Shown here one piece after another: positions 10,232-17,981 of a stretch of DNA of 64,000 bases. The stretch is from Paenimyroides baculatum (lineage in GTDB: Bacteria; Bacteroidota; Bacteroidia; Flavobacteriales; Flavobacteriaceae), in assembly GCF_008629655.1 (NCBI RefSeq), contig NZ_VWSG01000002.1, positions 243,636 to 307,635 of the forward strand. Direction: 5' to 3'. A program made the translations under genes and the position numbers. The notes under the pieces are model-generated. The model was not told where the DNA came from. It searched no databases and was given only the letters and a program-made list of their open reading frames with translations. The stretch's first letter is position 1. Each line of letters opens with the position of its first letter.

Positions 10232-10306
10232 ACTATAAGAAGTGAGTATTTTGCTCACATTTTGTTAAGTTTTCGCATCTAATTATTTTTATTAATAGTT
10301 TGCCTA

Positions 10307-10314
10307 TACATTTG
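10307..10314 (+). promoter_or_regulatory. -7 box of the candidate 6S-like RNA
   Basis: TACATTTG fits the Bacteroidota TAnnTTTG -7 consensus. No clear -33 TTTG lies 19 bases upstream. It would start transcription close to 10320, exactly where the 10-base inverted repeat begins. Confidence 0.4.
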
Positions 10315-10486
10315 TACAACATTTGAATCACAAAATATTTAATAAATTATTGGGCAAAAATAATTAGGGAATATTAAGTTGTCACGTTTTAATAAGGTTA
10401 GATTAGGTTTAGAACGTATATGTTGTTTTGTTGATTACTTAAAAGATTCAAATGATAAATCCTGCTTGGTTGGCAGGATTTTTTTT
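10315..10486 (+). ncRNA. Candidate 6S-like regulatory RNA upstream of ssrA
   Basis: A roughly 170-base unit with no ORF has its own TACATTTG box and a strong Rho-independent terminator (AATCCTGC/GCAGGATT, 10458-10480, then Ts). The extreme 5' segment CATTTGAATC (10320-10329) is perfectly complementary to GATTCAAATG (10445-10454), just before the terminator. The adjoining ACAAAA (10330-10335) can pair with TTTTGT (10426-10431), and an internal ATTATT/AATAAT hairpin lies at 10346-10364. A long rod closed end-to-end is the architecture of 6S RNA, and a Flavobacteria-specific 6S family (6S-Flavo) is known. The assignment is inference; another structured sRNA is possible. Confidence 0.45.
10457..10486 (+). 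terminator. Rho-independent terminator with no ORF upstream
   Basis: Stem AATCCTGC (10458-10465) / GCAGGATT (10473-10480), loop TTGGTTG, then a T run. It lies 226 bases after the response-regulator stop and would end the candidate ncRNA. Its 3' half overlaps the tmRNA promoter. Confidence 0.7.
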
Positions 10487-10496
10487 ATTATTTTTG
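10465..10496 (+). promoter_or_regulatory. tmRNA promoter
   Basis: CTTG (10465-10468), 20 bases, then TATTTTTG (10489-10496), matching TTTG/TAnnTTTG. The -7 box ends 11 bases before the first base of tmRNA (10508), the expected distance. Confidence 0.55.
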
Positions 10497-10507
10497 TACC
10501 ACTTTTT

Positions 10508-10906
10508 GGGGCCGATCGGTTTTGACAGCAGGTGGAATTGAAAAGTAAGCACGTCGAGCGCTCATACACAGCTCGTAAATATCATGAATGAACTTTTTTT
10601 TACACGGCGAAGATAACTACGCTTTAGCTGCTTAATCCGAATTATAGTAAGATTTGAGCCTTGTCCTATTAGATAGGAGAGCTAAATTCCTTAAAGAAGC
10701 CTTGATTTATGGCGTTTTAACAAAAGGAATCGTAAAAGTAAATCTAGAGTAAATAGCACCTCGGAAGTTACTCGAAACCTTAAGAGGTTAAGCATAAAGT
10801 GGCTGTTTTTGGCAAAGCTTTATGACGAAAATCTAAACAAAAACTAAACGTGTAGAAAGCTCTTTGATTGCTTGTTTGGACCAGGGTTCGATTCCCTGCG
10901 GCTCCA
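10508..10906 (+). ncRNA. ssrA: Transfer-messenger RNA
   Basis: Rescues stalled ribosomes and tags the stalled protein for degradation. The 5' end GGGGCCG pairs with the 3' acceptor strand CGGCTCC (one G-U), and the TTCGATTC T-loop sits at 10888-10895. The tag reading frame at 10606-10635 encodes GEDNYALAA and then TAA, the usual Bacteroidota tag. The length is about 399 bases. The CCA end is not encoded. A strong terminator follows at 10921, with the IS element directly behind it. Confidence 0.93.
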
Positions 10907-10920
10907 CAGAAATAAAATAT

Positions 10921-10957
10921 AACGCATTGATTTTTTATATCAATGCGTTTTTATTTT
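10921..10957 (+). terminator. tmRNA terminator
   Basis: 11-base perfect stem AACGCATTGAT (10921-10931) / ATCAATGCGTT (10939-10949) followed by Ts. The IS left end begins about eight bases later. Confidence 0.8.
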
Positions 10958-11004
10958 GTGAAAATTGACTTGTCCTGAATTAGCTATACACAAATTACAA
11001 GTGT

Positions 11005-11538
11005 ATGAAAAAAACAGAACAAGTTCATTATGCAGTTCGGGAGAACGAGCGTAGCCGCTATGACAAGCGTTTAGTTATGAAAATTGTCAAAGAAGTTGAA
11101 AATGGTTTACCGAGAAAGGAAGCTACTAGAATTTATGGTTTAGGGAAAGCAACCCTAGATGTGTGGATGCGAAATTATGGATCAGAGATTTATCATGAAG
11201 CTATAAAACGTCGGAGCTACACCAAGCTTGAAAAGCGAACAATCGTAAGTGCTATAGAGCAGGGAAGAATGACTGTAAATGAAGCAAAAATAGCTTATCA
11301 GATAAAAAATGAAAAATTAATTAACGAGTGGGTAAGGCAATATAAAGATGAAAAGGTCAATATTTGTTCTGATAATGAGTTTGTTATGAATAAATTTGAC
11401 TTAATTTCAAAGAAGGCAGAAAAAGAATCTTTACAGAAAGCAGAACTTCAGATAAAAGCTTTAAATACTCTGATAGACGTTGCCGGTGAACAATTAAAGA
11501 TTGATATTAGAAAAAAGTTTGGTGCCAGGCAGTCTTAA
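11005..11538 (+). CDS. IS3-family transposase OrfA
   Basis: 177 residues. It has two helix-turn-helix segments (residues about 20-60, KEATRIYGLGKATLDVWMR, and about 75-115), then a Leu-rich coiled region that mediates OrfA multimerisation. It binds the terminal repeats. Near its 3' end the heptamer A AAA AAG (11511-11517) is in the correct phase for -1 slippage. After a shift the frame stays open into orfB, so an OrfAB fusion transposase is expected. Confidence 0.85.
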   Translation: MKKTEQVHYAVRENERSRYDKRLVMKIVKEVENGLPRKEATRIYGLGKATLDVWMRNYGSEIYHEAIKRRSYTKLEKRTIVSAIEQGRMTVNEAKIAYQIKNEKLINEWVRQYKDEKVNICSDNEFVMNKFDLISKKAEKESLQKAELQIKALNTLIDVAGEQLKIDIRKKFGARQS

Positions 11539-11540
11539 AA

Positions 11541-12443
11541 ATGAAAGAGGATTTTCCTCACTTGGGAATAGCTGTTTTATGTGGATTGTTTGGCAAAACA
11601 AGGCATGCATATTATGATTTTCTGTGGCGTAAAGAAAGTAATTTAATTAAAGAAGATATTATACTTCAAGAAGTAATTGCTATTAGAAAAGAACTGCCAC
11701 GAGTCGGTACTAGAAAACTTCATTATCTAATTCAAAATAAATTACGCTCACATGAGATAAGTTTTGGAAGAGATTATTTATTTGATTTATTATCAGAGCA
11801 TAAATTGCTAATAAGACAAAGAAGAAGAAATGTTGTAACAACAAACTCCAGAAATTGGATGAGGAAATACAGCAATTTAGTAAAGAACTTAGTTGTAACA
11901 AGGCCTGAGCAGGTTTGGGTAAGTGATATAACATATATACGACTAGGTAATCAATGGGGTTATCTTAGCTTAATAACAGATGCTTATTCAAGAAAAATAA
12001 TGGGATATTGCTTCCGTGAGGATTTATCAGCCGATGGTTGTATTGAAGCACTTAATATGGCGGTAAATAATAGGCTTTACTATGAATCCATAATTCATCA
12101 TTCTGATAGAGGATCGCAATATTGCTCACATAAATATGTAGATTTATTGCTCTCTAATAACATAGCTATAAGTATGACAGAAAAAGGTGATCCCTATGAA
12201 AACGCAATGGCAGAAAGGGTTAATGGAATAATTAAAATGGAATTTAACCTGTATGAAAGCACATTAGGTTTTGATCAGACAAAGATTAAAATTAATAATA
12301 GTATTAAATCTTATAATGAATTGAGACCACATGCAAGCTGTGATTATTTAACTCCAAATGCTGCGCATTTACAGTCAGAAAAATTAAAGAAAAGATGGAA
12401 AAACTATAATAGAAGTTTTAATTATCAAAACTCCCTTGTATAG
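11541..12443 (+). CDS. IS3-family transposase OrfB (DDE/rve integrase core)
   Basis: 300 residues from the first ATG, though it is probably made mainly as the -1 frameshift fusion with OrfA. An HTH_21-like N-terminus comes first. The rve core follows with the catalytic triad: Asp in VWVSDITYI, Asp in HHSDRGSQYC, and Glu in ENAMAERVNGIIKMEF. The terminal YNELRPHASCDYLTP block is typical of IS3/IS150-type OrfB. All catalytic residues are present. It cuts and joins the element's ends. Confidence 0.9.
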   Translation: MKEDFPHLGIAVLCGLFGKTRHAYYDFLWRKESNLIKEDIILQEVIAIRKELPRVGTRKLHYLIQNKLRSHEISFGRDYLFDLLSEHKLLIRQRRRNVVTTNSRNWMRKYSNLVKNLVVTRPEQVWVSDITYIRLGNQWGYLSLITDAYSRKIMGYCFREDLSADGCIEALNMAVNNRLYYESIIHHSDRGSQYCSHKYVDLLLSNNIAISMTEKGDPYENAMAERVNGIIKMEFNLYESTLGFDQTKIKINNSIKSYNELRPHASCDYLTPNAAHLQSEKLKKRWKNYNRSFNYQNSLV

Positions 12444-12487
12444 TAAGTTTAGGATTACCATCAATTGGTGTATAACTATAACAGGAT

Positions 12488-12946
12488 TTAATTAAAAAAT
12501 GTATAGTTTTTAGGACGGGTCAAAGAATAAAATTCATTAATTGTATTAATTATATAAAAGCAAATATCATACTTCTCAAAATAAAATTTAGACGATTCTA
12601 ACTTAGCATATAAACTAAAAAAATTTATACAATCAATTTCTACCAAATTATATCTGTTTTTTTTATTAAACACCTCATTGTTACAATAAATTATGTTGTT
12701 TCTCACATTAATCAAAAATGAAAGTTTTTTATTTAAAATATCTAAATCTTGTTTATCATTAGCAAACTTTAAGATTATTTGTTCTAATTTTTTGTGATTA
12801 TTTAGATCTTGATTAATAGACAGTAGACTCGTTATTAATTTAAGTTCAATTTCAAAATTTGAAATAATACTCAGGCTAGTTGAATTAATAAAAATAGATT
12901 TATAATCATTTAGATATAATGATAATCTTAAATCTGTATTTATCAT
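12488..12946 (-). CDS. Hypothetical protein, 3' end replaced by the IS
   Basis: 152 codons from the first ATG, but the last 12 codons, including the stop, lie inside the IS right end (12488-12523). The native C-terminus is therefore lost or displaced. The frame is open 17 codons upstream of the ATG and reads sensibly (KELEGENPEIKFS). The preceding ORF at 12976-13194 joins it after a -1 shift, so this is probably the 3' part of a broken, longer gene. The protein is Asn/Ile/Leu-rich and soluble. The family is not recognised. Confidence 0.45.
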   Translation of the reverse strand: MINTDLRLSLYLNDYKSIFINSTSLSIISNFEIELKLITSLLSINQDLNNHKKLEQIILKFANDKQDLDILNKKLSFLINVRNNIIYCNNEVFNKKNRYNLVEIDCINFFSLYAKLESSKFYFEKYDICFYIINTINEFYSLTRPKNYTFFN

Positions 12947-12975
12947 TGAGAATTTAATCTCGGGATTTTCTCCTT

Positions 12976-13194
12976 CTAATTCTTTAATAATGATAGCTTG
13001 TTAAGACTTGGATTTTCGTTAGAAAAACCCATCATATAAATACTTGGAAGCATTAAATTAAAAAATATTTCTCCTTTTTTGGTATGTACTCTTTTATCAA
13101 AATCTTTCTGTGCTTTTGATTTGCACCAAATGTAAAAAAAAGTTAATAAAAAAGCCGGATTTAACATTCGGCTCTTAAAAACTGGTTTAAACAT
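12976..13194 (-). pseudogene. Possible 5' part of the broken gene at 12488-12946
   Basis: 72 codons ending SNENPSLNK and then an out-of-frame tail. One base of slippage around 12990-13000 (not a homopolymer) would continue into the KELEGENPEIKFS frame of the next ORF. The N-terminal codons coincide with the ychF terminator, so the true 5' end is missing or is not where the ATG suggests. The central segment (DFDKRVHTKKGEIFFNLML) looks coding. The call is a gene remnant with low certainty. Confidence 0.3.
13146..13175 (-). terminator. ychF terminator
   Basis: On the minus strand AGCCG (13173-13169) pairs with CGGCT (13157-13153), followed by a T run, 12 bases after the ychF stop. Confidence 0.65.
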
Positions 13195-14281
13195 TAAAGC
13201 GGAAATGCATTACATCACCATCTTTAACAATATATTCTTTACCTTCAACACGCAGTTTTCCGGCTTCTTTTACTTTAGCTTCTGATCCAAAAGAAACATA
13301 ATCGTTATAAGCGATTACTTCGGCACGGATAAATCCTTTTTCAAAATCACTGTGAATTACTCCGGCAGCTTTTGGTGCTGAATCTCCCACTTTAATAGTC
13401 CAAGCACGAACTTCTTTTACACCTGCCGTGAAATACGTTTGTAAATTCAATAATTTGTAAGCAGCGCGAATCAATACAGCCGATCCTGGTTCTGTTAAGC
13501 CCATGTCTTCCAAGAAAATCTGACGCTCTTCATAGCTTTCCAATTCGGTAATATCAGCTTCTGCACCAACAGATAAAATAATTACTTCGGCATTTTCATC
13601 CTTTACTAATTCTTTTACTTTTTCAACATATTCGTTTCCGTTAACTGCAGATTCTTCATTAACATTACAAACGTAAAGAACCGGTTTTGCTGTAATCAAT
13701 TGAAAATCTTCTAACAACGCTTCTTCGTCTTGATTTTGCGCAACTACTGTTCTTGCCGATTTTGCTTGTAATAATGCTTCGCGAATACGCTCTAACAAAG
13801 CAGTTTCAACCTGTGCTTCTTTATTACCGGTTTTAGCAGCTTTCTTTGTTTTTTCCAAACGTTTTTCAACCGTTTCCAAGTCTTTTAACTGCAATTCTAT
13901 ATCAATGGTTTCTTTATCGCGAATAGGATCCACACTACCGTCAACATGCACAATATTATCATTGTCAAAACAACGCAAAACGTGAATAATAGCGTTACAC
14001 TCGCGAATATTTCCTAAAAACTGATTACCTAAACCTTCGCCTTTACTTGCACCTTTAACCAAACCTGCAATATCAACAATATCAACAGTAGCCATTTGCA
14101 CGCGCTCTGGTTTAACCAATTCTTCTAATTTATTAATTCTAGGATCTGGTACGTTTACAACCCCAATATTTGGTTCGATTGTACAAAAAGGAAAGTTTGC
14201 ACTTTGTGCTTTTGCGTTAGACAAACAGTTGAACAAAGTTGATTTTCCTACGTTTGGTAATCCTACAATACCTGCTTTCAT
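13187..14281 (-). CDS. ychF: Redox-regulated ATPase YchF (OBG family)
   Basis: 364 residues, the standard length. The P-loop GLPNVGKST lies at residues 7-15 and [20 protein letters not shown] is the switch region. The NKxD motif is replaced by an NxxE-type sequence (NVNEE), which makes YchF prefer ATP over GTP. A C-terminal TGS-like domain ends VMHFRFNV. It associates with ribosomes and acts in translation and stress control. Upstream, TATATTTG (14326-14319, minus strand) is a good -7 box. Confidence 0.95.
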   Translation of the reverse strand: MKAGIVGLPNVGKSTLFNCLSNAKAQSANFPFCTIEPNIGVVNVPDPRINKLEELVKPERVQMATVDIVDIAGLVKGASKGEGLGNQFLGNIRECNAIIHVLRCFDNDNIVHVDGSVDPIRDKETIDIELQLKDLETVEKRLEKTKKAAKTGNKEAQVETALLERIREALLQAKSARTVVAQNQDEEALLEDFQLITAKPVLYVCNVNEESAVNGNEYVEKVKELVKDENAEVIILSVGAEADITELESYEERQIFLEDMGLTEPGSAVLIRAAYKLLNLQTYFTAGVKEVRAWTIKVGDSAPKAAGVIHSDFEKGFIRAEVIAYNDYVSFGSEAKVKEAGKLRVEGKEYIVKDGDVMHFRFNV

Positions 14282-14362
14282 ATAGTTGTGCTATTTTATA
14301 TCGATTTTTAAAACGATGCAAATATATCGTTTTTAATTGGATTTTTTAGATATCATAAGTAG

Positions 14363-14393
14363 TTTGGTTTATTGTTAAAAAAAATTATATTTG
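14363..14393 (+). promoter_or_regulatory. Consensus promoter of the 14411 gene
   Basis: TTTG (14363-14366), exactly 19 bases, then TATATTTG (14386-14393): a perfect Bacteroidota promoter 18 bases before the ATG. Confidence 0.65.
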
Positions 14394-14410
14394 AAGTAAA
14401 TTAATATCTT

Positions 14411-15058
14411 ATGAAAAAATTCAAACTTTTATTATTTATTTTTTTTCCATTAATTTCTTTAGCACAGAAACCAAAAATTAAATATCTTGATTTTGATGGT
14501 AAAGAAATAAGTTACAGTCAGTTTAACCAAATTCAAAGTAAAGGAATTTTAGTTGGGCAAAATGATGACGGAACTATTTACAGATTGATTAAAGAACGAG
14601 AAAAATCTGGAAAAATTAATGATTATAAAGAGCTTGTCAATTCTTTAAATAATTCTTTATCAACGAATTTAGATTTTAAAAAACCATTATTCGTTTATTA
14701 TTATCCCGGACCTGACGCCACAAATATTTCTAAAAATCCTACTCCAAATGGTTCTCAAATTTTTAAGGATGAAACAGATGTTTTTGAAAACAAATTCAAA
14801 GAAACTATAGATGGTCAAACACTATTTTTATACAAAAAGGAGTCGAAAAACGTTTATAGTAATCATAAATACATGCCGTGGAAAAAAGATCCAAACAATG
14901 AAATAGAAAAAAGATTTTTTAGCGAATACCATTATCAATACGCAAGTTTCGTGGTCATTTTTCCAAATGGAGATTACAATGCTTATTTAGGTGAATTTTC
15001 ATACGATTACGTATTTGATTACGTAAAAAATTGGAAGAAAAAGAATAAATCAAAATAA
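14411..15058 (+). CDS. Exported hypothetical protein
   Basis: 215 residues with a signal peptide (residues 1-18, KKFKLLLFIFFPLISLAQ) and no lipobox, so it is periplasmic or secreted. The mature part has VYYYPGPDATN in the middle and a repeated YAS/YGDYNAYLGEF-like C-terminal block. No enzyme motif is recognised. It has its own consensus promoter and shares a bidirectional terminator with the convergent hydrolase gene. Confidence 0.75.
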   Translation: MKKFKLLLFIFFPLISLAQKPKIKYLDFDGKEISYSQFNQIQSKGILVGQNDDGTIYRLIKEREKSGKINDYKELVNSLNNSLSTNLDFKKPLFVYYYPGPDATNISKNPTPNGSQIFKDETDVFENKFKETIDGQTLFLYKKESKNVYSNHKYMPWKKDPNNEIEKRFFSEYHYQYASFVVIFPNGDYNAYLGEFSYDYVFDYVKNWKKKNKSK

Positions 15059-15091
15059 AAAAAGTGAACTCAACATTGAGTTCACTTTTTT
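15057..15091. terminator. Bidirectional terminator
   Basis: 13-base perfect stem AAAGTGAACTCAA (15061-15073) / TTGAGTTCACTTT (15077-15089), flanked by A and T runs, between two convergent genes. Confidence 0.8.
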
Positions 15092-15092
15092 A

Positions 15093-15785
15093 CTATAACG
15101 TATTATTATTTTTACTTTTTGTATGTTTAAGCAACCAGTCATACAATTCCATGTGGCGATATAAATCTTCAACACTGCCATGATTACCTCCTTTTACAAC
15201 CTGCAATTCAATTGGTGCTTGTTTATTGCATTTCTTTACAGCATTTACAATTTTCTGCGATTCAGACAACGGTACAATAAAATCTTTGTCGCCATGAATT
15301 ACTTTAATTGGAACTTGAGCCAAATTACACGCATCTCCCACATCTCCTCCGCCACAAATTGATATCGCTGCAGCAACTCTATCCGGATATTCGCCAACAT
15401 ATTTCATTGTTCCGTATGATCCCAAACTCATTCCCGTTACGTAAATTCGGTCTTCATCAATACCGTAGGTTTTAATCATGTAGCTTACAATTTCATCTAC
15501 TTTATCGGCATTCCAAGGTCCCGATGGTAATTGTGGTGCAACCAGATACGCAGGAATATCCAACCCTTTCTCAACTCCTTTTAAAGCACCGTAACGTTTA
15601 ACTCGATCTATATTTGTGCCCGACAAACTTTTACCATGCAAAAATACAATCAACGGCATTTTATCGGTAGGTTTACTTGGTTCGTTCAGCCAGAAATTAT
15701 ACATTGTTTTGTTTAAAACAGCTTTTGGCTGGGCAAATATATTGATGCTTAAAAATAAAAATACGACTTTAAAAATGGTTTTCAT
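15093..15785 (-). CDS. Exported alpha/beta hydrolase (dienelactone hydrolase/esterase-like)
   Basis: 230 residues from the ATG at 15785 (a TTG two codons earlier is less likely). A signal peptide (KTIFKVVFLFLSINIFAQ) is followed by LIVFLHGKSLSG (oxyanion strand), the nucleophile elbow GMSLGSYG (Ser), the acid Asp in HGDKDFIVP and His in GGNHGSVEDLY. This is the phospholipase/carboxylesterase or PHB-depolymerase-like arrangement seen in PRTRC-type secreted esterases. The substrate is unknown. A -7 box TATATTTG lies at 15808-15801. Confidence 0.8.
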   Translation of the reverse strand: MKTIFKVVFLFLSINIFAQPKAVLNKTMYNFWLNEPSKPTDKMPLIVFLHGKSLSGTNIDRVKRYGALKGVEKGLDIPAYLVAPQLPSGPWNADKVDEIVSYMIKTYGIDEDRIYVTGMSLGSYGTMKYVGEYPDRVAAAISICGGGDVGDACNLAQVPIKVIHGDKDFIVPLSESQKIVNAVKKCNKQAPIELQVVKGGNHGSVEDLYRHMELYDWLLKHTKSKNNNTL

Positions 15786-15815
15786 GGACAATTTTTAAAG
15801 CAAATATAACATTAT

Positions 15816-16640
15816 TTATCCTAAACAGAATGATGTCATTGACAACGATCCGCCAACATATTCATCGTTAAAAATAGAAACATCGTCTTTATTGTTCATT
15901 AAAGCCAACGCGTACAGCATAGGATAATAATGATCCGGCGTAGGAATTGCAAGCCTTGCAGCTTCACCCAATCGATCGTATTCTATTAAATCTTTATGAT
16001 CTTTTGAAAGGATTCTCTTTTTAAAAGTTTCATTCAAACTTTTTGCCCAATCAAAACCAAAACCGGGTTCTGCCATATTATTCCAATCGATCATCCGCAA
16101 ATTGTGAATCATATTTCCGCTGCCAATTACTAGAACACCTCGCTTACGCAGATCATAAAGTTCTTTTGCCAAATTATAATGATAAGCAGCCGGTTTGTTA
16201 TAATCGATACTTAACTGTAAAACGGGCACGTTGGCATCAGGAAACATGTGTCTAACTACAGTCCAAGTTCCATGATCCAAGCCCCAATCGTGATCCAAAC
16301 CTACATTGGTTGATGTGATTAATTTCGTAGTTTCTTCTGCCAAAAACGGACTTCCAGGTGCGGGATATTGCACATCAAACAATTCTTTTGGAAATCCTCC
16401 AAAATCGTGAATCGTTTTAGGTTCGCTCATGGCTGTTATCAAAGTTCCTGTTGTTAACCAATGTGCAGAAACCACCAAAACGGCGCAAGGTAAATCAATT
16501 GTTTTACCAATTTCCTGCCATTTTTTTGAGAATATATTTTGTTCGATTCCGTTCATTGGCGATCCGTGACCTATGAAAAAAACAGGTTGTAATTTTTCGC
16601 GTACTTTGAACTGATCTGTATAATTTTTAAAATTGTTCAT
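15816..16640 (-). CDS. ygiD: 4,5-DOPA-extradiol-dioxygenase family protein
   Basis: 274 residues from the second ATG; the first lies three codons upstream. VFFIGHGSPMN at the start, the SAHW motif and the HDFGGFP, GLDHGTW and RRGVLVIGSGNMIHNL blocks are diagnostic of the YgiD/LigB class. The conserved His residues bind the metal used for extradiol ring opening of catechols. The natural substrate in bacteria is uncertain. It is convergent to none of its neighbours and transcribed apart from the upstream gene at 16735. Confidence 0.9.
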   Translation of the reverse strand: MNNFKNYTDQFKVREKLQPVFFIGHGSPMNGIEQNIFSKKWQEIGKTIDLPCAVLVVSAHWLTTGTLITAMSEPKTIHDFGGFPKELFDVQYPAPGSPFLAEETTKLITSTNVGLDHDWGLDHGTWTVVRHMFPDANVPVLQLSIDYNKPAAYHYNLAKELYDLRKRGVLVIGSGNMIHNLRMIDWNNMAEPGFGFDWAKSLNETFKKRILSKDHKDLIEYDRLGEAARLAIPTPDHYYPMLYALALMNNKDDVSIFNDEYVGGSLSMTSFCLG

Positions 16641-16734
16641 AAATAACATTTATCTTATACAAATTTCGACACTTCTTTCAATTATATTCTTAATTTAGAT
16701 TAATATGTTACCAATAAAAATCAGATTTTATTTA

Positions 16735-17322
16735 ATGAGGAATTTTTACATTATCATCATACTTTTTGTTTCGAATTTAATTACTGCACAGAATTTTGCA
16801 AACGAAATTATTATTGTACAAAATGAAATAAGCAAAACCATAACGAAGGAAAATGATCGGATTAATTTAAAAAAACAACCGTTTACAATTCAGTTTCAAA
16901 GTAAATTTCACAATTCTAAAAAAGAAAATTTCAACGGATTAAAGGTAACTGTTGTAAAAAACGAAGCTGATTTGCAAGTTATTGAAGAAGGAAACCCAAT
17001 AAATCTGATTCCATTTTTTGAAGAAGTTTCTGCAGTATTACCAGATAGCGACGGTTTTTATTCATCTGTAGTTATTAGCGATTATGTGCATCACTATTTA
17101 TTTTACGAAAATGATACAAACAAAAGTATTCAACTGATTTCGAAAAAGAACGAAATTGGTTTATTTGAATGGAATGTTGAACGGTTTTATTTAGAAGGAA
17201 AAGAATTTCCTATTGAAAGCCTGAAAGAAAACAAACTCACTTTTATTATTCTGAACGATTTCAATTCAAACAAAATAATTGATGCTGACGAATTACGAAT
17301 CGTGAGAGTTCAATTTGACTAA
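16735..17322 (+). CDS. Exported hypothetical protein
   Basis: 195 residues from the ATG at 16735, which starts a good signal peptide (RNFYIIIILFVSNLITAQ); the ATG ten codons upstream would spoil it. The mature part is mixed polar with no Cys. The C-terminus, FNSNKIIDADELRIVRVQFD, has an EF-hand-like DxNxDxxxDxxE pattern, a possible calcium site. No family is recognised. It runs convergently with pdxH, nine bases apart. Confidence 0.7.
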   Translation: MRNFYIIIILFVSNLITAQNFANEIIIVQNEISKTITKENDRINLKKQPFTIQFQSKFHNSKKENFNGLKVTVVKNEADLQVIEEGNPINLIPFFEEVSAVLPDSDGFYSSVVISDYVHHYLFYENDTNKSIQLISKKNEIGLFEWNVERFYLEGKEFPIESLKENKLTFIILNDFNSNKIIDADELRIVRVQFD

Positions 17323-17331
17323 TTTTAGAAA

Positions 17332-17976
17332 TTACGGAGCCAAACGTTCTATTTTCCAATCGCCCGATTCTAATAAAGTGTAACGGATACGGTCGTGTAA
17401 ACGGTTTGCGCGTCCCTGCCAAAATTCAATCGACACTGGTTTTACCAAAACTCCACCCCAATTTTCTGGTCTAGGCACTTCGATATTTTCATATTTATCC
17501 TCTAATATCTTTAATTTTTCATCTAAAAATTCTCTGTTTGGAATAATCGAGCTTTGTTGCGAAACAACTGTTCCGATCTGACTTCCTTTTGGTCGGGAAT
17601 GAAAATATCCTTCAGAATATACTTCGGTTTGTTTTTCTGCAATTCCCTTGATGATTACCTGACGTTCTACCGATGGCCAGAAAAAAGACAAACAAACCTG
17701 TGAGTTTTGTAACAATGCTTTTCCTTTTTCAGAATCATAATTCGTAACAAAAGTAAATCCGTATTCATCGTATTTTTTTAGCAATACAATGCGCGATTTT
17801 GGAAATCCGTCTAAACCAATCGTTGAAATAGTCATCGCGTTCACCTCTTCTACTCCACCAAATTCCTCGGTTTCGTAAAACCATTTCTGAAACTGCATCA
17901 TTGGGTTTTTATCAATCATTGATTCCAACAATTCGCTTTTTTCGTACGATTTTCTATAATTACTTAAATCACTCAT
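17332..17976 (-). CDS. pdxH: Pyridoxamine 5'-phosphate oxidase
   Basis: 214 residues, the standard length. It oxidises pyridoxine or pyridoxamine 5'-phosphate to PLP with FMN. Signatures seen are SRIVLLKKYDEYGFTFVTNYDS (FMN-binding region), SFFWPSVERQVIIKG, SRPKGSQIGTVVSQQSS, and the C-terminal PLP block GRANRLHDRIRY. It is the last gene of a minus-strand run pyrR-pyrB-STAS-like-rnz-pdxH, starting five bases after rnz. Confidence 0.95.
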   Translation of the reverse strand: MSDLSNYRKSYEKSELLESMIDKNPMMQFQKWFYETEEFGGVEEVNAMTISTIGLDGFPKSRIVLLKKYDEYGFTFVTNYDSEKGKALLQNSQVCLSFFWPSVERQVIIKGIAEKQTEVYSEGYFHSRPKGSQIGTVVSQQSSIIPNREFLDEKLKILEDKYENIEVPRPENWGGVLVKPVSIEFWQGRANRLHDRIRYTLLESGDWKIERLAP

Positions 17977-17981
17977 TCTTT

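Larger units (their letters stand above)
10965..12523 (+). mobile_element. Complete IS3-family insertion sequence
   Basis: About 1.56 kb. The imperfect terminal inverted repeats are TTGACTTGTCCTGAA on the left (10965 on) and, read inwards from the right end at 12523, TTGACCCGTCCTAAA. Both continue to a shared CTATACA. Inside are orfA and orfB in -1 relation, as in IS3 elements. No clean 3-4 base target duplication can be seen. It inserted just behind the tmRNA terminator and supplies the last codons of the ORF at 12488-12946. Both ORFs are open, so it looks intact and possibly active. Confidence 0.85.

Noticed and set aside
10242..10262. Strong terminator after the response regulator
   Set aside because: The stem is only five bases (GTGAG/CTCAC) with a poor T run; noted in the gene entry but not called.
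10958..12530. Target-site duplication flanking the IS
   Set aside because: With any reasonable choice of ends, the 3-4 flanking bases do not match perfectly.
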